DNA of 64,000 nucleotides. Origin: Tubiluchus corallicola. Lineage: Eukaryota; Priapulida; Priapulimorpha; Priapulimorphida; Tubiluchidae. How positions within the stretch are numbered: position 1 is the first letter of the stretch; every line of letters starts with the position of its first letter. Shown piece after piece: positions 28,101-41,880 of the stretch. Under the pieces are notes generated by a model that did not search any database, was not told the DNA's origin, and worked only from the letters and a program-made list of their open reading frames with translations. The translations under genes and the position numbers were made by a program. The DNA is taken from the NCBI GenBank assembly GCA_030141605.1, contig JAQGDQ010000030.1:996558-1060557 (forward strand), read 5' to 3'.

Positions 28101-31100
28101 TTTTGAAAAATTTTCTGTTAGGTAACATCATTTCATATGCTGCATAGAAAAATCTATTTATGAGGCCTATTAGCCAAGTAATGAGCATTATCTTGCAACT
28201 CTTAATGAGTTTTATATATGGCATAAAATAAGCACCAGCTCTGTACTTGTGTAATATGAGATAGGAGGAATGCACAGAATTAGAAAAAACAATGTTTTAT
28301 GACTTATGTAGCACTGACGCATGGCAGTGTTTAGAATTTAATTACATACATCATCATTCACCAAAAAATGTGCTTAAAGCTAGAGGCTTCCCAAAACTGC
28401 AATGTAATTCCTTGACTGACAATGCACTTTGGTACATGACTAGCAGTGACAATGACATAAAAAATAATGACATAACACTAAAACTTACCAGTTGCGATGA
28501 ATTGAGTCCCTGAGCCGATCCTGTTGAGTTGTTAAACGCATAGCCGCTACCTAGATTTACAATAAACAAGACATTGGGTTACAGGTCTGTACATTAAAGT
28601 TTGATGTTTTGTCTTTAGTTGAAATGACTCTATTTAACTTGTTTTATTGTGTTATAACTAATGTAGTATCTGTTTTATTGCGCTACACATGTATGTATTT
28701 ATACTTTGTAAACAGTGTATGTATTGTGTGAATGATAATTACCCAATAAATATCAACTGGTAGACGAATAGAATTTACAGTAAAGTACATTTTCCGATAA
28801 ACTGTTTTTTTTTAAAACTGCAAAATGAAATCCACTATAGTGATTCAGCAGCAGGCCTTATGATTCATGTTGAATGATTGGTGTAGGATTCATATCAGAC
28901 AATGAGACAATCAACTGGCAACAAAACTAGGCAGAACCCACCCTAGTGCAACCACCATGGCTATGCAATATCGGTACCTAGTGAACTTTATGTGCAATTT
29001 GCCCAACTTCAATGAATTTTTCCTGTTGTCATGATGGTTATCATTACAACAGCATTGTAGTAGTCTATCTCAAGAAAAATAACCATTGTTCACTAGGTAA
29101 TTTTATGGTTAAATACCACTAAAGGTATTACAGAAAACCAAACTGAAAGGGAGTAGAGTAAGCTTATACACATACCGTAGGAATATGGACTTCCACTAGC
29201 AGGACTTGGACTAGGTGTGCCAAATGTAGCACCGTAAGGACTGTACAGGTTTGCAGCTGCAGCTGTCTGCCCAGATGATACTGATTTGTTATTTAATGCA
29301 GAGCCTATAGAGTGTAAAACTGGATCTGAAAAAATAAAAAAAAAACAGTTAAATTTTTTTTAAAATCAAACCTTAATCTATAAATTCTGTGGTGTGCATA
29401 CTGAGTTTTCCATCTTAAGCTAATTTGAACAACAAACATGTTTCACACATCATAATTAAGCTGATTCCATTTTTGTCTTATTTAACACAGCTTGGGGGGA
29501 TGGCATTAGTACACATCAATGCAATAACTATACACTTACTTTGAAGTTGTTTGAAGATTTGTGCAGTGAGTCCAACTGTATTAGCAGGTAGATGAAGCCA
29601 TGTTTAGAATGTGCAGTTCATAAGTTCAGGCTCACGGGGGACTCATGCATAATGAAGTCATGCAAAACTTATGTACTGCAATATTTTTATCACTTTAATG
29701 TGATTAGAAATTGGGACCAAGTTGTACAAGGAAGTGAAGGAACTGATAATAATGAACAATTAATGTGCTGCTAGTTGTAACTACAAAAACACATTACTAC
29801 TATAAGATAAATCCTTGTACAGAATTTGAGACGCAAAGAACAATATTAAATTAAAGGCAAAAAACGTTATTTGAAACTTTTGAGACAAATTGTACCCTAC
29901 AACTACTCTTTTAATGTAATATCAAACGATTTCTTTTTAGTAGACATAATAGTGTTGCCTCTGTTGTGAAAGGTTACCTCATTAAGAGAAAGTCCCAACC
30001 AGATTTTCAATGTGTGCTGTCAATCTAAACATAATTTCTATCTTGCACCATTTTGAAAATGTTTAATATAGTTGAAAAAGCGAATTCTAACCTCTACGGT
30101 GTCATTTGTGCATGCACTGACACCCAAAATCTAATCTTTCTAAGGAGAACCATACCGAGTTTACATGTACAATTTCAGCTTTTTAAGCTTCTGCATGCAA
30201 GCTGGAAACTGTTCAGAGTCAGACAGGTCAAACCAATTACTCTGTAGCTTCTTGAAGGAGACGAAAAACTGCAGTTTCTTCTCAACCCCTGGGTGTAGTG
30301 TATTGAGTGTGTTTCCTAATCAGCAAGACGTGCCTTAGGTCACAGCCCCAGGTCAAAGACTTTGTCACGGCGTGTATTTATGTTAAATATGCAAGTATTT
30401 TGACTCCATACATAACAACAAACACAGTGCATATATTCAACACAGTCTAGGACACTGCTTAAGGGGCTCCAAGCCACAAATCTCACCCAGCAGCTGTTGG
30501 GCCATAACTCAAAAGAGTTAAACGCCTCCAGAGAATACACGTCAAGTGCAACAAGTCAGGCATCTTGCAAATATTTGCTGATCAACGAAATACCACACAG
30601 CCACGATTATTCAACTTGGACACTAAATTATGAATTCTCAAGGCTTTTTTGCCCGAGATGTTTACTGGCAAGCCATGGCGCGTATTCAAAATAGTTATAA
30701 AACTTAATGGGTGCCAGCTGCGAGGAGACGTCAACGAATTGTCTTAGGGATTAATAACAGGTGAATGATTTAATGCAAGAACCAAGATGTACTTTACGGC
30801 TATTATGTGCATATATCATATCAATAGTTCAGGTTCTAATTTTTGACATTCAGCAGAATTGAAACTGCTTTTCGTACTAGAGTGCGATAGCTGGCTTTGT
30901 TATTAAGCACTTAAGAAATTACTTTTTGCTTTATAATATACAAAGCCTAAATACTTCTAGTTTTACAGGAATTTCCTGAACTTCAGATATTAAATTAATT
31001 TCAGTTCTATGGTTAATTTAACTGTAGTTAAATCGTTTTTATGTGCTGAAATAATCTTTCAATTAAATTAAAAAATATAGAAAATTAGGAATGTATATTC

Positions 31101-34100
31101 CCCTTAATGATTAGAATTAATAATGCTGTAGGTAATCCTAGAAATGTTATTTAAGCAAAAAATTATAGTATTGGAAAAATAAAATCATTAGATAATTTTT
31201 AGGTAATCATTAGGTAACTTCGAAAGGATAGAAAAAATGATGGGTCAAAAATCTCAATAAACAGAGTGTTTCGGCAAACAATGCCAACTAAATCATTATT
31301 GAGTAGCACGAATAATAATACGGTAAGAGTTTAATACAATTGCTTGATTTGTCTAGTAATATTTATTAAATTATACTTATTATATTACAAGACAGGTTCT
31401 AAAGTTTGGGGGAGCAGCAAGCACATAAAAAATGTGAGGTGATACGTACCAAACAATTTTTAACAGTAGTAGTATATAACTGACAATAGGCCTGCTGTTG
31501 TGCAGAAAATTGCGCAACAAAAATGTATTATAAAAATTTGATTTGGGGCAATTTTATTCTTGGTTCAGTCAGTCAATCTTGACAAATGAGTTGCGTAAAT
31601 GCACGCTCATTCCAAACACACGGGAGGCAGGTTGGTCAAAGTAATGACTCCAGAAAATTCCTTCACGGCCATGTGATTAAAAAATAAAAAATTCGACTTT
31701 TATCGCACTAGTGAATTGAAAAGTTAAAAAATTGTGGAAAATGCACATGAAAAATTTTGCTTGGCGGAGCGATTGCTCCCCTATTACCTACACCACTGAT
31801 GACAAGCATACATTTTAAAAATGAATAACTGTCTTTGAAAATGAGTACGATAACTTGGTAAAACATTTCATTTACGAAAACTAAAATCCTGTTAATACAT
31901 ACCGGCCATTGCATATGGACTAACTCCATACGGACTCTGGGAGGCAGCCTGTGCCCCATAGAAGCCAGTGTTCTGAAGAGCATACCCCTGGGCGGAGAAT
32001 GCTTGCATACTGTTATTGGTCTGGGACGTGGAACTGGTTGCCACTAGCGACGGGTACGCTGTTGCAGATCTAGAAACGAAATGTAACAGCTCGTTAAAAT
32101 TCTTCAGATAACATAGAATGGCTTCAGAGAAGCCCAGTGATAAAACAGTGTATATAAATGGCAAACATATTTGTTTATGGATGTTTTCAAATTGGCTGTT
32201 ACCAAACTTTATCAAGCAGTAGATCTGACAAAAGACAGGCTATTCCTGTACTATCCTTATTGAATGTTGTCAGATTTTTCTTTTTATATCCAACGGTACA
32301 GTGTAAACGGAATAACAGGCTTAATGGCAGGATGTTTTTCTTATGTTGATGACAGTGAGGATTGGCCATAGGTCAATATAAAGGTTAATATTCTAAGATA
32401 AGATACTGGCTTGGCAGAGTGCCTTAGTCTCGTTTGAACGTTGTATATCCTTCATTAACAAGATAAATAGCTGACTACAGTGTGAAACTGCACAAGCTTT
32501 TTCCCCAACAATTACTCATTCATTTACTAACCAGGCCCATGGCGCTTAACTTTGGTCGCAAAGTATAAGCCATAACCATCAGTAAGTTTTCTCACCCAAA
32601 TTAGTTTATTCAGTCGGTTTTGGCGACTTTCTGGTACCAAGCATTAGATAGCATTTAGCAGTCTGAACATGATAAAGAAAACTGGTCAACGAGAAAAGAA
32701 CGTAAATAGGTTTTTGGAGCTTTAGGGGAATCTTTTAACAGATACAAATAGTTTGTTAGTAGTATTTTTCATGGGTTTGGTATATAAATGTAAAGAAGCC
32801 TAGCTGCCTAGATCCTAAATATTTAATTAGTTCGTTTTACAGTGCTCGGTTGACTGTTGAAGAAGAAAAAATAGGCAGCAGCATAACTGACCAGCTCTTA
32901 CATACGAAGGCAATAAACATGTACCTAAAGATAACGTAAATCTGGTATTCCGATTTTTTATTAATTTAGGATGCAATACCAGCTAACTTAGCAGTAAAGC
33001 ATTCAAACATAAAAATCTTAAAGTTATTAATGGAAATCTGATAAAATAATAATAAGTCACTTTCACTTTCTGCGCTGTATCACAAGATTTTAATTTGGAA
33101 CATGGAAACTGTATGGTACAGCAGTATACGACATCTAAACATGTTAACTAGTAACAAGAGAACATGCTTGTTTAAGCTACTGTGGAAGCCAAACAGTCTG
33201 CACAAGATACACCTGAAACCCCATATAAACAGTGCATCTATTTACTATAAAAACATTGGATTATCATTATACACCTGCCAAACAATAACAATAGCGGTTA
33301 ATCAACGGATTACCAGATAAGTGATTAAAGTTAAAACTCTCAAATGAATGGGAAAACTGAAAAGTTGCTTTTCCGTTTCTTGTAACAATTTTTTGAACTT
33401 GATAATGCATAAACATTTTCTATTTCATTAGATCTACGGTAATTTGCTTCTATGAATAAAAATGTGACAACATTTTCCCAAGCTGTTTATTCTTGATCAT
33501 ACATAATTTCATTTACATACCTGATGCAGGGGTACCAAGGATAATAGTCCATGTACATGTTCTATCCTGAACGTATTTTACCCACCATATATCATCGAAC
33601 TACTTGCTTTTTCGACATAACTACGTTTTAACACAATGTACTTACTTCCTCTAGGAATGTCCTTGCATATTTGCATTTTAATACCAAATCATGTAAAGTT
33701 TCTGTAATTATCTAAGTTCAGCTTAGATTCTTGACCCTAGTGTGCAAGATGTCAGTTTTAAATTTTTTAATTTAGGTGAAGAAAACTTTGCCTTTTCAAT
33801 CTACATTTAAAATAGCTTCAACTGGCATCTGGTGTTGTAGCATAGGTATAGTTTGGCATTTGTGCTCATTATGTACACAGACCCGGCTATTGGCCTCTAA
33901 AAGTTGCTCATTCACTGCAATTATTTAATGCAAGTTCACACTGGGCACCCCTCCATGGAATCCGTGGCCTCGCGTACCCCATTACATCCTAATGGTGTTT
34001 GGCTGAGGCTTCCAACAGTGTTTCTGACACAGTTAGTCACCCATTGCTACAGGAGGTCTTGTTTTCATAATATTTTGCTCCAGTCCTTCTAACAGTGAGG

Positions 34101-37100
34101 AACTGTTTAATAATGGGGCCAGTGAATCATAGACTGAAACAACTGACTGAATCAGAGACTGAAACAACTAACTGAATCAGAGACTAAAACAACTGACTGA
34201 ATCAGAGACTGAAATAACTGAGAAATCAACAACAAAGTGAATTAACCATTCATAACCGACCGTGCTTATTGTGAAGTGCACAAGAGTTAAGCTGCTTTCA
34301 TGAATGATTAGGAATGGAATGCAATGGACATGGCAACGGCAGCCACAAATGACAGCGGCTGTAGAAACTGATTCATTCATTTTTAGGTTGTATCCTAAAA
34401 CAATGATATCCGCTGTCCACTCACTAATACATATTATGAGAGATTATTTTTGCTGCTGACAAATCCATTTTGTTTATTTTATTCACACTCAATAGTAAAA
34501 TACAGTGTATACTAAAAACAATATAATAAAACAAGTTGGGAAAAAACATACAAATACAATATTTACAAGAATGTGGAAAAGACACAAAGAGATAACTACT
34601 TACATGTGTCTATTATGTACAAGAAATTTATGTAAGTTAACTTTATTTAAGCGGCTTTTAAATAACTTAATATTTTGTGCAGTTACGAGAGGGGCACCAT
34701 CAACACATGCAGGCAAGTAGTTCCAAATTGGTACAACTCGATTTATGTGAGAAAATTTGACCAAATGATACTTTAGCAGTTCGACGAACGAAAAGCTTCA
34801 GAGAATGATTTTGCCTAGTTCTGCTGGTTTACCCTTATATGGAGGAATGTTGGCGACTGTACTTTTATAGTATGATGAAGCTTAATGAAACATATTATTT
34901 TGTTAAAACGAGGTTAAAGGCATTCAATAAAAGTATGTGCTGGACTAATAATGCAACAAACAGAACAAAATCTGATAAAAAGGAAAACCCTGAAAAAAAA
35001 TAACAAAACAGGGAGAGAAATTGAAAAGACGAAGAAAATGAAATCAAAACTGAATATACACTAGTGCAACAACATGTGGAAGAACAATTACTTTAGAAAG
35101 TTTTGGATTTTTGGACTTAAGATAGTCTTAACATAGTATTAGATACACAGTTTTACATACCTGTTATAATACTGTAACTGAGAATTTGGATAGTCTTTAC
35201 TCAGACCTATGAATACAATAATGACCTTATTAATTATTGTAAATTTGTTATAAATTGATAGTAATTAAGAATATGACAAGACTAACTTAAAATAAAGAAT
35301 TTCATGCACCAAAAATGATCTTTTCTTGCATATTTTTCAAAAGTGTTATAATTATGTGTTTATCATATATACAGGGCTAATGTCATATAGACTCATCTGG
35401 TGTATAAAAGGTTTCAGGTTTCAGGAGGCAACGAGACAACTCTAGTAAAAAATTTCCTCCTTTATCTACTCTTCATGCTTTAATTAACCAAAATCGCTAA
35501 GAATTATTCCATTTATTTGAACAGTTGTATGGATTTCACATAAGCACTTGCAATATTAAACGACAAAAATAAACCATGCAAATTTGCCTAAATTAATGAG
35601 CAGCTTTTCTGCAAGAAAATCATTGAGATTTTAATTACAGCAATACAGTCTGAATGAGGTATTTTCAATTTAAAAAAAACTAATTCACTAATTTATTTTT
35701 TAAACCAAACAAGAGAAATTTAGTTCAATTAGTGTGTGTAATTTTCTTTAATACGTGAAAGCAAAAAATTTTCGCAGCGCAAACAATTTCATATTTTATT
35801 TTCCAAAGACCCATTCTTCTTGTGACTAATTTTTTGGACAAACAAATTACAGCAATTATTATTAGCAATTGTACAAATAATCCGCGGAAAAATAAACACA
35901 AAGTGTAATTTCGATTCTTAGCAAAGGCCACAGAAAAGAAATAAATCAAAAATCTGTGAAGAATCGAACAAGTAAGCAAAACACCACAAATGTTATAAAG
36001 CAAGTTTCTTAGAATTTTTACATTAAAAAATACAATGAACTTTTTTCATTGATCATTTGGCTTTTTGATACAGTTTTTTGTATAAATTTAGCAATTTTCC
36101 AGCCAAAATTCAGCACTCAGTGGTAGGGCCTCCTTAATGTATTTAGTTGTAATGGGACTAGAATCTATCTCAAAATAAGGTAATCCTACAAGATGAGACG
36201 TTAAACAAGTAGAGGTATCGTGGTTCATATAGCCAACAGTATTAGCCAAAAAACTAAGGCTGAACTGACTGTGAAATGCTCAATTTCAATTCAACACAAA
36301 TACTTTTTGTACTCTTAATAAGTGAAAGTAAACAAACAATTAGGGGAAATTTTTGTAACTTTACATTGAATATTTTAAAGCCGTGAAGACATTTCACAAT
36401 GTCAACAAGATGCTTAGCGATATTATTTGGACCCGAGTAATTTATAGCAATATTTGAGAACTATATTCCCAAAATTCATATTAATTGAATTCCACAATTT
36501 TTGAGACTAAGAAAAATAAACGTGAACAGTAAAATAAAATTATTTGCTTGCATTTCACGGTAAACAGCACAATGCAAAAAGAGAGAGCTTGGCAGTGTGT
36601 TCATAATCATAACTACTTACAGACGAAAAAAATCTTCAACTATTAGGATTCTACTAAGATTCTACAAAGTTACTAGTCCTAGGTGTTCTACTAGGATTCG
36701 AACCTATGGCTTCCGTATTCCAAATAGCAAGATGTGCCACCTTGGCAAGGTTCTGTCTATTTTTTGTCAAATGCTTGAGAGTGAATAATCTAAATGTAGT
36801 GACAAAAGACAAAGATGGCACTTACCAAAATCAATTGAATCACTGTTGCCAAAAGGAGACTCTGAATTATGTTCTGAGTTAGGTTCAGCCTTTACTGTAA
36901 AAAAACACATCAAATTAAATTTGGAGGTAAAAATGAAAAAAAGCATCAAGATTTGTCAAAAAATATACACAACGCGGGCATATTTATGTAAAAATATACA
37001 TAACACATTAATTTAGTAACTTCATTTTTTTCACATTAGCTCAAGGCGAAAACAATACTGGAAAGCACTTTTAAACGCACCGAAATTGTCATATAAAAGT

Positions 37101-40100
37101 GCAACAATAATTTTAAAAAACAAAAATTAACTGGACTTTTTAGCATAGTTAGCTTCATCAAATGATGAGGTTCCATCTAGAACTCCGCTTTTCTTGCCGA
37201 GATACAGATGCTATTGTTTACTTATCTCTTATTGATTAACGATTGTACGATTGATCATTTCCAAAAAATGTGAATATTGTGCTCCCGAAGCTGGGTGCTG
37301 TGGCGATTTACGGTAAATTCTAGCAGAGGTGCTGACTGGCTAAAAAGGTATATGGAATGATATCTATGTTTTTCTTCAGAAGGAAGGTAATGGAATAAAA
37401 ACGCTCAATGTTATGCAGCTGCAAAAAGTTGTTGAGTGACCGGAGTAGGGGTGTGGCAAGGGCAGCTGTCGGAAAATGCACAGTTAAAGGAAAACAGGAT
37501 GATTTTTTATATCACATCCCATTTTGAAGTACGGTAAAAAGTATAAATTTAAACACTGATAATTGGTTCTGATAATTAAATAATAGGCTAAAAACTTAAT
37601 TAGTTAATCTTAATAAAGTTAAACTTAATAAAAATTAAAAACTCAAGGAGTAATGACACCATAAATGAACAATTTTCAACGGTACAAGCATGCCACGAGC
37701 AGGCTGCACATGTTTGTGAAAGCGTAAATTGAGGCACAGTAATACTGTTACAACATTCAGTGAGGTATACAAGAACTCGGCAAATTTTAAATTCAAATTT
37801 CAAGTTTACCACTGTGCTCAAGCATGAACGTTTGAACGTGTGTACTACGTCACAACCGAATACTTCTGAACTGAGAGGTATTGCACCTGTTCTTATGCAA
37901 CGCGTTTCTGAAATGAAGACGCTAATGAACACCTAACCAGCGAATGGCAAAAGGAACGCAAAATTGCATCTCTGTGCTAATGATTCCGTCAAATAAATCA
38001 TTCTTGAAAAAATAGTATATTCCCTTCCAACATTATACAAAGTAGAAGACAGTTTTGAGCTATAGTTTAATATTGGGTCCGGTTTTCAGTTTAGCTGCAG
38101 CTTCACAATCTCACAGAAGAAAAATCTGTCTTGTTGAAACAGAATTTTGAATGTCTTAGCATAAAATATACTTCATCAACACTCCCAAAATATGATGTTA
38201 GTATTAAATAAAGTGAATGTGAGGCTAAATTTAAACTGTACGGTAAGTTTATTAATTGGTAATAGAACTATAATCAACGGAGCGTGTAAGGAGCAGGATT
38301 TCGTTAGAATGAGCGTAAACAAATAAAGAAAAGAAAGTACATATAAAATTTCTTACTAGCTTGTGAGGTTATAGTTAGCTGTGTGTTTTGCCACGACTCG
38401 GGCGCACTATATGGTGTGTCACTACTGGCCATAGAACCCACACTACCTATAAACAAAAACAACCACAGTCAGATAGCAAATGACGTCAACGCGAATATAC
38501 CAGTAACTGCCATGCTTAACCTAATTTCGGGGCTGAAGTAGGCTTCGGCACATCACCGCAAAAGATAAACCTTTAACAGTTCTGTTTCATAACGCCATAA
38601 TCTAAGCAGTGGTAGTACGTAGAAACAGGTATAGAATGCATTACAAATAATATGTAGATATAGCGCTACTAACTGCATAACTGAACTTCATCAATGAAAA
38701 GCGAAGTATGTTTGTCAGTGTAATGGTGTTGTTGACCATAATCATATATTATGCTACCAAAAATGATTCAGCGCAGCTCGGTTATATGAGCAGATAGAGA
38801 GTATATTGTACAAATGAATTACAAAGTTAAATTCTTAGATTCGTACTAATATTATATCCTACAGTTTCATCTATATTTTATGTAATTATATAACTGAGTA
38901 ATTCTTTGTGACTTTTGCTAAAAAATTAAACGGCTGTTTGACTTAGTTTGCAAGTGGATGTGTGTTTTCTGGATGATTTTATTTGCTGGTTGTCTCTGTA
39001 GTTATTGTGTGGTGTACAGGGGTATATCCAAATGCAGCTACACAACATAGCATCAATCCTAGATACGGGTCCACAGCAGAAACCTTGAATATAGCATCGG
39101 GTCATTTTGTTAAGTGCTGGGGTTAGTGCCAAACTCCATAAAAATGTTACAAAAGAGAAGCTTTAGCGAACACACAGATGTCTAAAAACCTAGAACAGTA
39201 TTCCTAGTAATTCTGGAATCCTGAGACATCGCGCTACAATATATAAGAGCATGGGTATAGTTCACGAGAGCTGAATGATTAGTGCCCCCTAAGTCATCAG
39301 GGTCAAAAAGTCAACTGAATGTTTTGAGGAAAAGCTCTCATCCCGCCCAGTCCACTCCAAGAAGACGCTGGGAGGTCGTCTCTTCAAAACAAGCAACTCA
39401 CTAGAGGACGAGTCACCTCTTCACTAGAAATAATTGAAGTGTGGCTGTTATGAAGTTAACCTGGAAGATTTCCACTCTTGTAAGAGATGACTGTAAACGT
39501 ACGAAAGCCATATAGGTTATCATTATATATCATATACATAATTACTATGATCGTACTGACAAGTTAAGTCGCTTAAGCTGAGAAAGTCTTAACATTTTTA
39601 GCATTTTTGATAAAATGGAGCTACTTGTAATGCGAATTTACACACGTCCATGAAAATAACGCAATCACTTTTACAAACAAGAAAATAAATAATATAAATA
39701 AATCACTATTTATACTCATGTATCAATAAATGAATATTTATTTTAATCCACCTGAGATAAATAAAGTTTATATATAAATAAATCATTATTTGCGAAGAAG
39801 TTGTCAATGACCGCGTTAAAAAATTCAATTAGGAAATCACTTAACAAGATAACTGCACTACTGTTTCCCCCTTGTTTTGTAACTGGTATAGAAAACATTT
39901 ATTAAAGAATTAATATCGTCATTCAGAAACCTAACATCAAAATCAATAATTTTTTGTAATTCGGGAACATTAATTGCATTAGTAACAAGATTTGAAACTG
40001 TCTAAAACATTCAATCAGTTAGTGCTAAAGATAAGTCAGTACTTAACTTTCTTGCATTTTACTGCCTGTCTTTCATTCCTCTTTTGCGAACGTAGCGCGT

Positions 40101-41774
40101 TTAGAAAAACAAATAAAAAGCATAAATTTATTTCCGCAGAGAAGCGATGTGAGTCTAGCAACATATCACAATCAGATGAAAGCCAAGATGTCTACACTTG
40201 ATTGTTTTAATGTTTGAGGAACACAGCGCAAAAAAGCTAGTGTAAATATACAGTAAGACAGACAGCCTCGGAGAGGGAGAAAGACACGTTACTTTTTGTA
40301 GGCAAAAGTTAAAGAGAAACGTTGATGAAAGACGAAAAGTGAAGGACGGCAACAAAAAGACGAACATCAACAAAAGATACCTAAATTAGAAGCAGTTGGA
40401 GATGAGTAAGAACAATTAAGGCAAACTGAAAAAGATGGAAGACATGGAAGCAAAAAATGTAAGAAAGGCATTGTCAAGAGATGAGGTAACAAAATTATGA
40501 GGCCCAAAAAAACATTGTTATGGTACCACAAACGGAAGGACGTGGATAATCAGAAAAAATATGGGACTTACAGTTCAATGACGAGCAACCACCCTCTTGC
40601 TTACAGTAAAAAGGGAACATTGCTTCTCGAATCTGCACTTACAAAGAATACTTCTGTTATTAGTACGACACGTTCGATCAATCCACCAGTGAAGTAGCAG
40701 ACACCAATATTATGACTGGATGTCAAGTGCCAACACTATAAAACTCCGTACTTCAGGCAAATTAGTGTGCGAAGTCCACCGTTCACAAAGTCTTACAATT
40801 TCCGGCAGTTCTAACAGATAATAATTGATAAATAACGCCAACTGCTGATTGGTTCAGCCACTACTGCACCACTTATATCTGTCTGAGAAGTGAACAACAG
40901 CTTTAGCCATGAACGTAACGGGAACTAATACCACAGAAGGTAGGCTACAACAAGATGCAACGGCAATACTCATTCCATTCTTAGCTAACACTGACTGTGA
41001 AACAGCCAAGTACGAGTCTTAACAGAAGTAACAGAAAAGAATGCCATCAGGACTTTTGGTAATAGCCTACAAGGCGTTGAACTAAGAACATGGCCCTGCT
41101 AAGTGCTGGATACATTAAACCACTTGAAGAAGCTGATGTGTAACGCGCTAACATAAACATTAGCCTGCTGCTGATAATTGTTGTGCAGTTTTGATGGAGA
41201 TGCGGTAGAACCAGCATCAATTAGCATCAATTTGTCATTTGGCAGCGATGCAACGAGTCCCCATGTTTATTTGCGGTGGTCGCGGGCAAACAGAAATTGG
41301 GCAGCAGCTGATATAGCCAACCATGGCGTCGCCAACACAAGGATGCAGCCGACGAGATTTGTACCCGATTCATAACCCACGTCCTTCCATGGATGACGCT
41401 GTAAGGATGACTGTTAGCTACGTCACATCAGGAAATATAACAAAATGCCGCTGAAAAGTGTCTGGAAAAAGTCAGACAAAATACCTATCAGGCGATCTTT
41501 TTCGCCTCCTAGATGGGGGCAAAACTAGAGAATGCAAAGCTATTCCTTGGGTGTTAATGGATGAAGGAAAAATGCTTCCCTCTGAGAGTAAAAGCATGCA
41601 CTACATTTTTTTCTAAATGTGCTCAGCTACTTAGAGTAAGAAGGCAGGGGAAGTTATTTTGAAGAATCGGAATTAAAGGCAAAAGAGTATGAAACCAACA
41701 TCGATTGAGAAATACTTATGAATCGTATCTCTGATGTTAAACAAATTGACAATGATGATAAATTCTGTACAAAT

Positions 41775-41806
<32 letters not shown>

Positions 41807-41821
41807 GCACGCACACGCACG

Positions 41822-41880
<59 letters not shown>

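Larger units (their letters stand above)
32070..35160 (-). other. eya: eya intron 6, containing the candidate alternative first exon
   Basis: This 3091-bp intron includes the candidate start exon at 33521-33558 and a 25-bp tandem array at 34125-34222. Confidence 0.7.

Noticed and set aside
36694-36748. Functional tRNA gene
   Set aside because: A- and B-box-like sequences are present but no 7-bp acceptor stem can form.
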